DNA of 64,000 nucleotides from CAVWDU01 sp963840725 (GCA_963840725.1 CAWIZY010000016.1:1178001-1242000); one strand, 5' to 3'; shown: positions 44,501-53,279, counted from the first letter of the stretch. Program-made: numbers and translations. The notes: generated by a model not told the origin, from the sequence alone.

Positions 44501-45493
44501 TTACTGGGCCCGCTTGAGCAACTGGACCGTGTCGTCGTCCAGGCGACGTGCTTCCAGGTCTAGCGTTAGCTCCAGGGCTCGCAGCAGATCTGGCGCCGGC
44601 TGATCGAGAAGAAAAACCCCGGAAACAGTCATTGCAGCAACGTCCGCGTCTGCGATAAGAATATCGATGTCGTAGTAACGCTCCAGCTCAGATGCCAGGA
44701 CCGGCAGCCGCATTTCCTGGGCAATAAGCTCTCCCCGCTGCCAGGCCAGTCGGTCGCTGACATCGGGAACAGCGGCAGAACTGAAACCCGCAGGAGACGC
44801 CAGCAGCGATTCGTTAGCCCGCAAGATTTCTTCCGCAGGCGCCCGGTTGCGGGGGTTGCTGGTTTCTGTTATCCGAACGACACCCTCGGTGACGGTAATC
44901 TCCGATTGCCGCGCTGCGCGGCGGATATTGAACGCCGTGCCTATGGCTGTGACTCTGGCCTGACCGGTATCCACGTGGAAGGGACGGTCCGCATCGCTGG
45001 CAACCTCAAAGAAGGCTTCGCCGCGCAGCAGGTCCAAGTGTCGTTGATCTGAATAGTAGGTCACCCTGACTCGACTGTGGGTATTCAGGGTCAGCCTCGA
45101 ATCATCCGCGAGGATAACAGTGCGCCGTTCGCCGAGCGCAGTCTGGTAGAGTTGTGATGCCGGGTCACCTGCCTTGACCAGCGGCCAGAGTAGAATTGCC
45201 AGACACACGCTGGCGGCCACGGCAGTGAGGGCCCACCAGGAGGCATTGTTGGCTGCCGGCTTGTCGCGGGATTGTTCCGACGATGCGTCCAGTGGCAGAT
45301 GGCGCAGGCTGCCGAGATCGTCCCAGAGGTCAAGTGCTGCGTCCATGTCCTGGATGCGGTGCTGCTCAGAGCCCAGCCACAGTGCGAAGGCATTAATGTC
45401 GTCATCACTAACATCGTCTGCGCGCAATCGAGCAACCCATGCCAGGGCTTCATCACTGGCTGTTGCTGCGTTGTCAGTAGCTGGCTGACCCAT
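44501..45493 (-). CDS. FecR-family anti-sigma regulator
   Basis: Inner-membrane regulator that passes the signal from an STN-type receptor to an ECF sigma factor. I chose the ATG at 45493 (MGQPATDNAATASDEAL), giving 330 residues. Order: a cytoplasmic DUF4880-like start (EALAWVARLRADDVSDDDINAFALWL), one membrane helix (WWALTAVAASVCLAILLWPL), then the periplasmic FecR domain (DDSRLTLNTHSRVRVTYY, LLRGEAFFEVASD, VTAIGTAFNIR) and a C-terminal STN-like domain (LASELERYYDIDILIAD). The adjacent receptor is the likely partner. Confidence 0.92.
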   Translation of the reverse strand: MGQPATDNAATASDEALAWVARLRADDVSDDDINAFALWLGSEQHRIQDMDAALDLWDDLGSLRHLPLDASSEQSRDKPAANNASWWALTAVAASVCLAILLWPLVKAGDPASQLYQTALGERRTVILADDSRLTLNTHSRVRVTYYSDQRHLDLLRGEAFFEVASDADRPFHVDTGQARVTAIGTAFNIRRAARQSEITVTEGVVRITETSNPRNRAPAEEILRANESLLASPAGFSSAAVPDVSDRLAWQRGELIAQEMRLPVLASELERYYDIDILIADADVAAMTVSGVFLLDQPAPDLLRALELTLDLEARRLDDDTVQLLKRAQ

Positions 45494-45612
45494 GGTTGCG
45501 TTGATCCTTATTACTGGCCCCGGGATTGGTTGCTTCGCAGGGTCGCGCTTGGTTGTAATTATTGTCGTTGTTTTAGTGTGACGTATGGCCGGCAAGTTCC
45601 CTCATAGAAAAG

Positions 45613-46201
45613 TTACTCTTTCTTGACAGAAGTTTCAGTTGGGGGTGCGGGGGCCAGTCGATTGCGGCAGTGTTTCAGGGCTTGCAGGATATACTTTTCA
45701 ACGCTGGATACAGAGACGCCCAGCTGGTCGGCAATTTCTGTGTAGGACAGGCCGGAGCGACGATGCAACAGGAATGCCTGTTTGACCTGAAAAGGCAACT
45801 CGTCGACCGCCGCATAAATAGCGCTCAGTCGTTCCCGGGCACTGACTATTTGCTCCGGCGAAGCTCCGGTTGCATTGATATCCAGCGGCTCCCCCTCTGT
45901 GTACTGGCTTTTTTCGAAGTTGACGAACCGGTGGTGCAGCTGGCGGCGGCGCAACTGGTCTACGGCCAGGTTGGTTGCGACCTGGAATAAATAGGCTCGG
46001 GCGTTGTCCAGGTTTTCCGGTTGCGCCATCCGATGCAGGCGCAGGAAAGCTTCCTGAGCGACTTCTGCAGCGTCCTCCGGGTTGTCCATCTTCCGCGCCA
46101 GGTATTTTTCCAGCCGCGAACCGTGCAGGGAAACCAGCTCGGCGAGAAACCGCTGCTTGTCACTGTCGGAGGGGCTGATAAGGGGTATCTCCGTCTCTCA
46201 A
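45613..46201 (-). CDS. FecI-like ECF sigma factor, start disturbed
   Basis: ECF sigma factor that probably transcribes the receptor downstream. Sigma region 2 (KYLARKMDNPEDAAEVAQEAFLRL is split here: YLARKMDNPEDAAEVAQEAF) and region 4 (LSYTEIADQLGVSVSSVEKY) are clear. The only ATG in this frame (46089) cuts into region 2, though coding similarity continues upstream without a start to about 46185. Dropping one base from the CCCC run at 46182-46185 joins it to a TTG at 46201 and gives a natural N-terminus (MRDGDTLISPSDSDKQRFL). I therefore extend it to 46201 and suspect a single-base error. Confidence 0.8.
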
Positions 46202-46226
46202 CTCGGGTCGAGAGTGATGTGGTCTT

Positions 46227-47456
46227 TTAAAAGAGCACTCGAGACCGGATGGTCCCGTCGATGCTGGCAAGTTTTTCCAGGGCGATATCACTATAATCCG
46301 CGTCCACATCGATAACAACGTAACCAATTTCTTCGGTTGTTTGCAGGTATTGAGCGGCGACATTGACGTTATTCTCAGAAAAAACGTTGTTGATGGCGCT
46401 CATGATGCCCGGCACATTGTGATGGATGTGCAGTAAGCGATGGCTGCCTTCGTGGGCGGGCAGTGCCACCTCCGGGAAATTGACGGATGAAATGGTGGTG
46501 CCATTATCACTGTAATGCGCCAGTTTTTCTGCGACCTCCAGGCCGATATTCTCCTGGGCCTCCACGGTGGAGCCGCCAATGTGGGGCGTGAGAAAGGTGT
46601 TGTCGCAGTCACGCAAAGGGGAGACGAATTCCTCATCATTGGAGCGTGGCTCTATCGGGAAGACGTCGATACCGGCGCCCCCCAGATGGCCGCTGGCTAA
46701 TGCTGCCGCCAGCGCTTCAATATCGACAACGGTGCCCCGAGAGGCGTTTATCAGGATGCTGCCGGGGCGCATCTGCTCAAGCTCATTGGTAGCCATCATC
46801 ATCCGGGTGGATGGTGATTCGGGTACATGGAGGCTGACGACATCGGCGCTCCCCAGAAGCTGCTCCAGGCTGGGCACCTGTCTGGCATTGCCCAGAGGCA
46901 GCTTGTTGACGACATCGAAAAAGCGCACCTGCATGCCGAGACCCTCAGCAATAACCCCCAGCTGCATACCGATGTTTCCATAGCCAATGATCCCCAGCGT
47001 TTTGCCACGAATCTCGAAGGCGTTGGCGGCTGTTTTGCGCCACTGTCCTCTATGGGCGGCGGCATTTTTGTCCGCCACTCTGCGCAACAGGAGGATGGCC
47101 TCGGCGATGACCAGTTCGGCCACGCTGCGGGTATTGGAAAAAGGCGCGTTGAAGACAGCAATACCACGGCGGCTTGCGGCGGCGAGGTCTACCTGGTTGG
47201 TACCGATGCAGAAACAGCCGACAGCCACCAGTTTGCGGGCAGCTGCGAAAATCTCTTCGGTGAGCTGAGTGCGAGAGCGGATGCAGACAAAATGTGCATC
47301 GGAGATGGCTGCTTTCAAGGCCTCCGGTGGCAGAGACCCCGCATGGCTCTCCACGTTCTCATAGCCGGCCCGGGCCAGTGCAGAAACTGCGGAAGGATGA
47401 ATGCCCTCCAGCAGTAAAAACTTGATTTTGTGCTTCTCCAAAGACCGTCGGACCAT
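46227..47456 (-). CDS. serA: D-3-phosphoglycerate dehydrogenase
   Basis: First enzyme of serine synthesis, oxidising 3-phosphoglycerate with NAD. I chose the ATG at 47456 (MVRRSLEKHKIKFLLLEGIH), giving 409 residues as in E. coli SerA. Seen: GCFCIGTNQVDL, FNAPFSNTRSVAELVI, the Rossmann motif LGIIGYGNIGMQLG, INASRGTVVDIEAL, catalytic His in TPHIGGSTVEAQENIG, and a C-terminal ACT domain (LLHIHHNVPGIMSAINNVF) for serine feedback. It is divergent from a D-2-hydroxyglutarate dehydrogenase-type gene. Confidence 0.96.
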   Translation of the reverse strand: MVRRSLEKHKIKFLLLEGIHPSAVSALARAGYENVESHAGSLPPEALKAAISDAHFVCIRSRTQLTEEIFAAARKLVAVGCFCIGTNQVDLAAASRRGIAVFNAPFSNTRSVAELVIAEAILLLRRVADKNAAAHRGQWRKTAANAFEIRGKTLGIIGYGNIGMQLGVIAEGLGMQVRFFDVVNKLPLGNARQVPSLEQLLGSADVVSLHVPESPSTRMMMATNELEQMRPGSILINASRGTVVDIEALAAALASGHLGGAGIDVFPIEPRSNDEEFVSPLRDCDNTFLTPHIGGSTVEAQENIGLEVAEKLAHYSDNGTTISSVNFPEVALPAHEGSHRLLHIHHNVPGIMSAINNVFSENNVNVAAQYLQTTEEIGYVVIDVDADYSDIALEKLASIDGTIRSRVLF

Positions 47457-47577
47457 GGGGGTTATCCCTGATTTAAAAGCCGCGTATGGTATCATAGCTA
47501 TTGCATCAGGCCTTGTTTGGAAGTGGATTTTGGGCGTTGATCGACAATGGCTTGAGCCATAGCAGAGGAGAATAGGA

Positions 47578-48975
47578 GTGACTGACCTGGAGGGGTCTTT
47601 TGAGGCGGCGCTGGAGGCGATTGTCGGGGCGGGCCGGGTTCTTCGCGATCCGGAGGCGTTAACGCGGTTTGGTCGTGACTGGACGCGGGTTTTTGATCCC
47701 AATCCAATGGCCGTGGTATTGCCTGGCACGGTGGCAGAGGTGCAGGAAATCGTCCGGCTGGCGGCTGCTCATGAGGTGGCGATAGTGCCGTCCGGAGGGC
47801 GCACCGGATTAAGTGGCGGTGCGGTGGCTTGCCGTGGAGAGTTGGTGTTGGCTCTGGATCGGCTTAACCGCATCGGGGACTTCAACGCGGTCGACAGGAC
47901 CGTGCAGTGCGAGGCAGGTGTGGTAACCGCCCAGCTGCAGGACTATGCCGAGCAGCAAGGGTTGTTCTACCCGGTTGACTTCGCCTCCAGCGGTTCGAGT
48001 CAAATTGGCGGCAATATTGCCACTAACGCCGGTGGCATCAAGGTCATTCGCTACGGCATGACCCGGGACTGGGTGGCCGGCCTGCAGTTGGTCACCGGGA
48101 CCGGCGAATTGCTGGACCTCAATCGTGGATTGGTCAAGAATAATGCGGGTTATGATCTGCGCCAGCTGGTGATCGGCGCCGAGGGTACCCTTGGCATCAT
48201 TGTTGAAGCCACAATCCGTCTCTGCCGACCGCCACGCAATCCAGCGGTGCTGGTTCTGGGCGCTCCCTCCATGGGCGCAGTAATGGAGATTCTCAACACC
48301 TATCAGACTGAAATGGACCTCTCTGCCTTTGAGTTTTTCTCTGAGGCCGCACTGGATAAGGTGGTGGCCCACCAGGGACTCCCGCGGCCCTTTGAGACGC
48401 CGGCGGCTTATTACGCCTTACTCGAACTTGAACAGCACGACGAGTCGGTATTGGACCTGGCAATGAGCCTTTTCGAGCGCTGCGTCGAGGCCGGCTGTGC
48501 AGTGGATGGTACGGTAAGTCAGAGCGTTGCCCAGGCGCGATCCCTGTGGCGGCTGCGGGAGGATATTTCAGAGACCATATCGCGGTGGACACCTTACAAG
48601 AACGATATTTCTACGGTAGTGTCGAGAGTCCCGGACTGTCTCGCTGAGGTCGAGGCGACCGTTACGGCAAGTTACCCCGATTTTGAGGTGCTGTGGTATG
48701 GCCATATTGGTGACGGTAACCTGCACCTGAACATTCTCAAGCCCGATGCCCTGTCGGCGGAGGACTTTCAGCGCCGTTGTGGTGGCGTCAGTGAGCGGGT
48801 GTTTGAGATTGTACAGCGCCACGGCGGGAGTATTTCCGCGGAGCATGGGGTGGGCCTTTTAAAGAAGGACTACCTGCACTATAGCCGGCCGGCGCTGGAG
48901 GTTGATATCATGCGTCAAATAAAATCGGCCTTTGACCCGCACGGCATTATGAACCCGGGCAAGATTTTCGACTGA
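47578..48975 (+). CDS. FAD-linked D-2-hydroxyacid dehydrogenase, probably D-2-hydroxyglutarate dehydrogenase
   Basis: Flavoprotein of the GlcD/D-lactate dehydrogenase family, 465 residues, GTG start. The FAD-binding PCMH domain shows VAIVPSGGRTGLSGGAVA and SGSSQIGGNIATNAGG, and the C-terminal FAD-linked oxidase domain shows YGHIGDGNLHLNIL and SAEHGVGLLKK, with the family His residues. Its divergence from serA suggests that it removes D-2-hydroxyglutarate, which SerA makes when it reduces 2-oxoglutarate; this coupling is established in Pseudomonas. Activity on D-lactate or glycolate cannot be ruled out from sequence. Confidence 0.85.
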   Translation: MTDLEGSFEAALEAIVGAGRVLRDPEALTRFGRDWTRVFDPNPMAVVLPGTVAEVQEIVRLAAAHEVAIVPSGGRTGLSGGAVACRGELVLALDRLNRIGDFNAVDRTVQCEAGVVTAQLQDYAEQQGLFYPVDFASSGSSQIGGNIATNAGGIKVIRYGMTRDWVAGLQLVTGTGELLDLNRGLVKNNAGYDLRQLVIGAEGTLGIIVEATIRLCRPPRNPAVLVLGAPSMGAVMEILNTYQTEMDLSAFEFFSEAALDKVVAHQGLPRPFETPAAYYALLELEQHDESVLDLAMSLFERCVEAGCAVDGTVSQSVAQARSLWRLREDISETISRWTPYKNDISTVVSRVPDCLAEVEATVTASYPDFEVLWYGHIGDGNLHLNILKPDALSAEDFQRRCGGVSERVFEIVQRHGGSISAEHGVGLLKKDYLHYSRPALEVDIMRQIKSAFDPHGIMNPGKIFD

Positions 48976-49040
48976 TTTCCAGGGATTTGCTGCCGCTGTT
49001 CATGCTGGCCGGCAACAGCCGCCCGACGCCAGACTGACCG

Positions 49041-49727
49041 TTAGCGGCGGCCCTGTGCGGGCGAGCGGGTTTCTACTCCGTTGTCGGTTCCCAACATCAG
49101 TTTGTCAGCGGGCTTGAGTGCGAACAAACCATTGCTGACTACGCCGGTGATGCCATTGATCGCCGTTTCCGTCTTTAGTGGCTGCGGGATGGCGAAATTG
49201 AAAACGTCGAGGATGATGTTGCCGTTGTCGGTAATCACACCCTCACGGTAGACGGGGTCGCCGCCCATTTTCGCCAGTTCCCGGGCAACATGACTGCGCG
49301 CCATCGGAATGACCTCCACCGGCAGTGGGAAATCACCAAGGGTGTGCACCAACTTGCTCTGGTCTGCGATGCAGATAAACTCCCTGGCGACCGCTGCGAG
49401 GATTTTTTCCCGGGTCAGCGCGCCGCCGCCGCCCTTTATCAACTGCAACATGGCGTTGCTCTCATCGGCGCCGTCGATGTAAAAATCGATTCGATCGACG
49501 GTATTGAGGTCGTAAACCGGTATTGCGTGGCTGCGCAGCCGCTCAGCAGAGGCATCCGAGCTGGCCACAGTCCCCTGGATATGGCCTTTGACGGCCGCCA
49601 GGGCATCGATGAACAGATTGGTGGTCGAGCCGGTGCCGATGCCTACCACGGTATCGTCATCGAGCCTGGGACGCAGATACTCAAGCGCCGCCGTGGCAGC
49701 GGCCTGTTTCAGCTTATCAATATCCAT
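49041..49727 (-). CDS. rpiA: Ribose-5-phosphate isomerase A
   Basis: Interconverts ribose-5-phosphate and ribulose-5-phosphate. The 228-residue product has VGIGTGSTTNLFIDAL (phosphate-binding loop), the catalytic Asp/Lys segments IDGADESNAMLQLIKGGGGALTRE (shown as DFYIDGADES and KGGGGALTREK) and SKLVHTLGDFPLPVEV. It is divergent from ilvA, the normal gammaproteobacterial arrangement. Length is slightly above E. coli RpiA because of a basic C-terminal tail. Confidence 0.96.
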   Translation of the reverse strand: MDIDKLKQAAATAALEYLRPRLDDDTVVGIGTGSTTNLFIDALAAVKGHIQGTVASSDASAERLRSHAIPVYDLNTVDRIDFYIDGADESNAMLQLIKGGGGALTREKILAAVAREFICIADQSKLVHTLGDFPLPVEVIPMARSHVARELAKMGGDPVYREGVITDNGNIILDVFNFAIPQPLKTETAINGITGVVSNGLFALKPADKLMLGTDNGVETRSPAQGRR

Positions 49728-49760
49728 TGCGGCTCCTGGTTCCAGTTAGCGAGTGATGTG

Positions 49761-49820
49761 GGACTGCCTGTCCGGGACTGCCCGTCCGGGACTGCCCGTC
49801 CGGGACTGCCCGTCCGGGAC
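49761..49820. repeat. Tandem repeat, 14-bp unit, 4 copies
   Basis: Units of GGACTGCCCGTCCG begin at 49761, 49775, 49789 and 49803, with part of a fifth. Each contains the palindrome GTCC-G-GGAC. The array lies in the rpiA-ilvA divergent region, about 35 bases upstream of the rpiA start, where it could affect the promoters. No regulator is known. Confidence 0.9.
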
Positions 49821-49946
49821 GTCCTGGGAGTCGGATAGTATAGGCTGAGCGAGAATAATACCGAAATCCTGTTCCACCCGTTGCTGTAAATATCAGGCAG
49901 CTCCATTAACATGGAGTGTCTTTTGTTACAGCTGGCACCCAGTTTC

Positions 49947-51494
49947 ATGCCTCAGTCCTACATCAAGCGCATACTCGATGCTCGGGTATACGACGTTGCG
50001 CGCGAAACCCCGGTCGAGGAGGCGATAAGAATGTCCGCCAGACTGGATAATCGTGTCTGGCTCAAGCGGGAGGACCTGCAGCCGGTCTTTTCATTCAAGT
50101 TGCGCGGTGCTTACAACAAGATGAGCCGCCTCACCGAGGCCGAACGAGCCAGGGGTGTTGTTACCGCTTCAGCGGGCAACCATGCGCAAGGTCTGGCAAT
50201 GGCGGCCCAGCGAATGGGCCTCAAGGCCACCATTGTGATGCCCCGCACCACACCCCAGATCAAGATAGAAGCTGTGCGCGACCTCGGTGGCAAGGTGGTG
50301 CTGCACGGTGACTCCTATGACGAGGCTGCTGATTATGCGGCAACACTGGTGCAGGAAAAGGGTATGGTTTACGTACACCCCTTTGATGACCCGGACGTGA
50401 TAGCCGGTCAGGGAACGATTGGCATGGAAATTGTTCGCCAGCATCAACAGCCTCTGGACGCTTTGTTTGTGCCGGTCGGCGGCGGTGGTCTGCTCGCTGG
50501 CGTCGCTGCCTACGTCAAGTACGTCTGGCCTCAGACCCGCGTGATAGGCGTCGAGCCGCAGGATGCTGCCTGTCTCAAGCTGGCAATGGAGCGAGGGCGG
50601 CGGGCGAAGCTGAGAGAGGTTGGGCTGTTCGCGGACGGTTGTGCGGTGGCGCAGGTGGGCAAGGAGACTTTTCGTGTGATTCGAGAATTGGTCGACGAGG
50701 TCATCACGGTGTCCACCGATGAAATGTGCGCCGCGATCAAGGATATTTTTGAGGACACGCGCAGTATTGCTGAGCCCGCTGGGGCCCTGGCACTAGCAGG
50801 GTTGAAGCTGTATGTAGAGGAGAACGGGGTGTCAGGTCAGCACTTGATGGCCATTGTCAGTGGCGCCAACACCAATTTTGACCGATTGCGGTACATTTCG
50901 GAGCGCACCGAGATTGGTGAGCAGCGAGAAGCGGTTATCAGTGTGCGCCTGCCGGAGACGCCCGGTGCATTCAGAACATTCTGCGGTACGCTGGGCAGAC
51001 GCAACATCACCGAATTCAACTACCGCTACGCAGATGCAGGTGCTGCCCAGGTGTTTGTCGGGCTCAATGTTGCACCGGGCGGCGCAGATTTGCGGGGCCT
51101 GCTTGATGAGCTGGGTGCCCGGGGTTATGTCGCCGACGACATGACGCATAACGAAGTGGCGAAATTGCACGTCCGCTATATGGTTGGGGGACATGCACCC
51201 GTGGTGGTCGACAATGAGCGGGTCTACCGGGTGGAGTTTCCGGAGCGGCCGGGGGCATTGCTCAAGTTTCTGACGGGTCTGGGGCAGCGCTGGAATATCT
51301 CCATGTTCCATTACCGCAATCACGGCGCTGCGTATGGGCGCATTCTGGTTGGGGTGCAGGTACCCGAGCAGGAGCGTGGAGACTTTGACGCCGTGCTCGA
51401 GAAGGTCGACTACCGCTACTGGGAAGAAACTGACAATCCCGCATACCAGCAGTATTTAGGAAAGTTGCCGGATTCTGGGGATAATCCACGATAG
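49947..51494 (+). CDS. ilvA: Threonine ammonia-lyase, biosynthetic
   Basis: PLP enzyme converting threonine to 2-oxobutanoate, the first step of isoleucine synthesis. I chose the ATG at 49947 (MPQSYIKRILDARVYDVA, the family start) over 49911, giving 515 residues. PLP lysine is in PVFSFKLRGAYNK, the phosphate loop in VPVGGGGLLAGVA, and SAGNHAQG is intact. Two C-terminal ACT-like domains (AVISVRLPETPGAFRTF, VYRVEFPERPGALLKFL) confer isoleucine/valine control. Long form, so biosynthetic rather than catabolic. Confidence 0.95.
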   Translation: MPQSYIKRILDARVYDVARETPVEEAIRMSARLDNRVWLKREDLQPVFSFKLRGAYNKMSRLTEAERARGVVTASAGNHAQGLAMAAQRMGLKATIVMPRTTPQIKIEAVRDLGGKVVLHGDSYDEAADYAATLVQEKGMVYVHPFDDPDVIAGQGTIGMEIVRQHQQPLDALFVPVGGGGLLAGVAAYVKYVWPQTRVIGVEPQDAACLKLAMERGRRAKLREVGLFADGCAVAQVGKETFRVIRELVDEVITVSTDEMCAAIKDIFEDTRSIAEPAGALALAGLKLYVEENGVSGQHLMAIVSGANTNFDRLRYISERTEIGEQREAVISVRLPETPGAFRTFCGTLGRRNITEFNYRYADAGAAQVFVGLNVAPGGADLRGLLDELGARGYVADDMTHNEVAKLHVRYMVGGHAPVVVDNERVYRVEFPERPGALLKFLTGLGQRWNISMFHYRNHGAAYGRILVGVQVPEQERGDFDAVLEKVDYRYWEETDNPAYQQYLGKLPDSGDNPR

Positions 51495-51667
51495 TGCTTG
51501 TTATCCGACAATACACTGGAGTAGAATTTTGGCAGTTTGTGACATAATTACAGTAAAGTGGCACGCAGAATGGTAACTGCTGCGAAAAGTGCGAACCACT
51601 GCAAACGAACTGCAGGATGCAGGCATAAAAATTCCTGAGAGAATTAGGCCCTGGGGAGGGAGCTAAA

Positions 51668-51811
51668 GTGAAGAGCAAGCCAGATGTCATGTTGATACTG
51701 CTAGCCGCATTCGGCATGGGAGTGTTATTGACTGTAATGCTGCCAGTCACGACCAGCGACACCGTCGCCGCGCCGGCCTCCGAGTTGCAGGCTGGGATTA
51801 TTATTCAATAG
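51668..51811 (+). CDS. Small single-pass membrane peptide, unknown function
   Basis: A 47-residue reading frame from a GTG at 51668, preceded by GGGAGG at good spacing. It has a short charged start (MKSKPDVM), one hydrophobic helix (LILLAAFGMGVLLTVML) and a polar tail. The ribosome site and the composition support translation. It overlaps the end of the convergent ygfA gene by seven bases. I know no family for it. It sits in a 310-base gap with no other gene. Confidence 0.55.
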   Translation: MKSKPDVMLILLAAFGMGVLLTVMLPVTTSDTVAAPASELQAGIIIQ

Positions 51812-52431
51812 TAGTGGTCAGAGTCGCCCTCGCGCGGTGATCCGACCGAGTGGAGTCCCCGCTCGGTAATCACGAAGTCCAGACACACGTCCCAGCTTTG
51901 GCGGGGCAATTCGGCGACTTCTTGTTGGCCGTAGCCAAGTCCGACCAGTAGTGGTTTATTCTGTGGCTTGTCCGCGAGCGTCCGGTCGTAGAATCCGCCA
52001 CCCATGCCCAGTCGCGTACCGTTGCGGTCCCAGCCCACCAGGGGCAGCAGCACTACATCCAGTTCCGCTACCGCACACCGCTCGGCATCAGCAGGAGGCT
52101 CCGGAATGCCGAATCGGTTAGCCTGCAGGACGCCGTTTTCGTGCCAGCGTGAGAACGCCAGAAGCTTTTCGGGCAGGACCACCGGCAGATAGGTCAGCTT
52201 GCCCTGAGCCCTGCAAAGCCTCGCGATAGCGTCGGTTTCAACCTCCCCATCCGCGGCGTAATAGAGAGCTACTCTTGCAACCGCGTGCCATTGCGGTAGC
52301 TTGGTGATGTGCTGCGCGATCAGATGACCGGCTTCCCGGGCAGTCGCAGATAGTTCACTTCGCCGTGAGCGCATGAGCCCGCGCAATTGGGCTTTACTGA
52401 GCTGGCTTTCAGGATTGTCGGTATGGGGCAT
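51805..52431 (-). CDS. 5-formyltetrahydrofolate cyclo-ligase
   Basis: ATP-dependent enzyme of the YgfA/MTHFS family that turns 5-formyl-THF into 5,10-methenyl-THF. From the ATG at 52431 it has 208 residues (an ATG at 52449 is also possible). Seen: the basic start KAQLRGLMRSRR, VALYYAADGEVETD, and the signature LVGWDRNGTRLGMGGGFYDR. It lies just downstream of 6S RNA and is likely read from the same transcript, the classic ssrS-ygfA pairing. Confidence 0.93.
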   Translation of the reverse strand: MPHTDNPESQLSKAQLRGLMRSRRSELSATAREAGHLIAQHITKLPQWHAVARVALYYAADGEVETDAIARLCRAQGKLTYLPVVLPEKLLAFSRWHENGVLQANRFGIPEPPADAERCAVAELDVVLLPLVGWDRNGTRLGMGGGFYDRTLADKPQNKPLLVGLGYGQQEVAELPRQSWDVCLDFVITERGLHSVGSPREGDSDHYY

Positions 52432-52496
52432 GGCAGTTTTCTGTCTCATGACACCGGTTTCTGTCTCATGAAAAAAGTAGTGGCCACAAATCAGGA

Positions 52497-52680
52497 TGGG
52501 ATTCCCAGCATACCGCTGACAGTGCTGCCCTTGAACCCGATGGTTCAAGGTGGTGGTCCCCGCATTACATCAGGCTTTCCGGTACATGCCGGACATGCAC
52601 ACCAGTAATGGCTGGGAACCCCCGGATGGAAATTATCGGCTCGAGGACTGTCTGTCTGGCGCATATGCCAGGGACCCGAC
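52497..52680 (-). ncRNA. ssrS: 6S RNA
   Basis: About 184 bases between zapA and ygfA on the minus strand, the conserved position of 6S RNA. It matches E. coli 6S at two hallmark segments: GAGCCGATAATTTC near the 5' side of the bubble, and CACCTTGAACC...GGTTCAAGG near the 3' side. The ends pair (GGGTCCC-type 5' end with a GGGAATCCC 3' end; GCATA with TATGC). A perfect -10 box TATACT (52689-52684) lies seven bases upstream. 6S RNA mimics an open promoter and holds sigma-70 RNA polymerase in stationary phase. Confidence 0.93.
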
Positions 52681-52757
52681 GTTAGTATACCGCAGGCTGA
52701 GGCGCTTCGCCGCGAAAATAACTGTCCAGAAGCGTGACGCGGATCATAATTGCAAGT

Positions 52758-53072
52758 CTACTGCAGTGGCAATTGACGAAGTTGGTACAGCGCATCGTCA
52801 ATTTTGCGGTTCAGGTTCGTCACGCGATCCTCGTTGACACTTGCAACTGCAGGTTCCCGGTCCGAGGCCTGCAGTAACTCGTGGCTGATATTGAGAGCGG
52901 CCATGACCGCTATCCGTTCCAGCCCAATCACCTTGCCGCTCTCGCGAATGCTGCGCATCTGTTTGTCGAGGTAGTTTGCGCTGGTGATCAGCGCGGTTTC
53001 CTCTTCTTCGGGACAGACAACCTGGTATTCCTTGTCGAGAATGGTGACGCTGACAGTATGGGATTGACTCAC
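52758..53072 (-). CDS. zapA: Cell division protein ZapA
   Basis: FtsZ-binding protein that bundles protofilaments at the Z ring. The 104-residue product has the ZapA N-terminal strand region (VSVTILDKEYQVVCPEEEET), a helix with YLDKQMRSIRESGKVIGLERIAVMAALNI (in parts) and a C-terminal coiled coil ending in DALYQLRQL. It lies six bases after the TIGR02449 gene and upstream of 6S RNA, as in other gammaproteobacteria. Confidence 0.94.
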   Translation of the reverse strand: MSQSHTVSVTILDKEYQVVCPEEEETALITSANYLDKQMRSIRESGKVIGLERIAVMAALNISHELLQASDREPAVASVNEDRVTNLNRKIDDALYQLRQLPLQ

Positions 53073-53078
53073 TCGAAA

Positions 53079-53279
53079 TTACTCCATGGCCCTGAGACGA
53101 TCGATCATGGCGCTGATCTTGGAACTGGCCAGTTCGTTCTTCTTAATTAGTGACTGGCGTTCGAGTTGCCAGTTTTGGCTGTCTGACTTCAACTGCTGGT
53201 TCTCACGGTTGAGCTGGGTACAGAGCGCGATCAGGTCATCGAGCTTGCTCTCGAGTATCTTGAGTTGAGTATCTGCCAT
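53079..53279 (-). CDS. TIGR02449 family coiled-coil protein
   Basis: A 66-residue, almost entirely coiled-coil protein (LKILESKLDDLIALCTQL, NRENQQLKSD, NWQLERQSLIKKNELA) typical of the TIGR02449 family, which neighbours zapA in many gammaproteobacteria. It is ZapB-like in size and character, so a role in division is plausible but unproven. First gene of the zapA-6S-ygfA block, divergent from the ygfB-like gene. Confidence 0.88.
   Translation of the reverse strand: MADTQLKILESKLDDLIALCTQLNRENQQLKSDSQNWQLERQSLIKKNELASSKISAMIDRLRAME

Noticed and set aside
49761..49820. CRISPR-like repeats
   Set aside because: Units are 14-15 bp and directly abut with no unique spacers; no cas genes nearby. The same applies to the other arrays.
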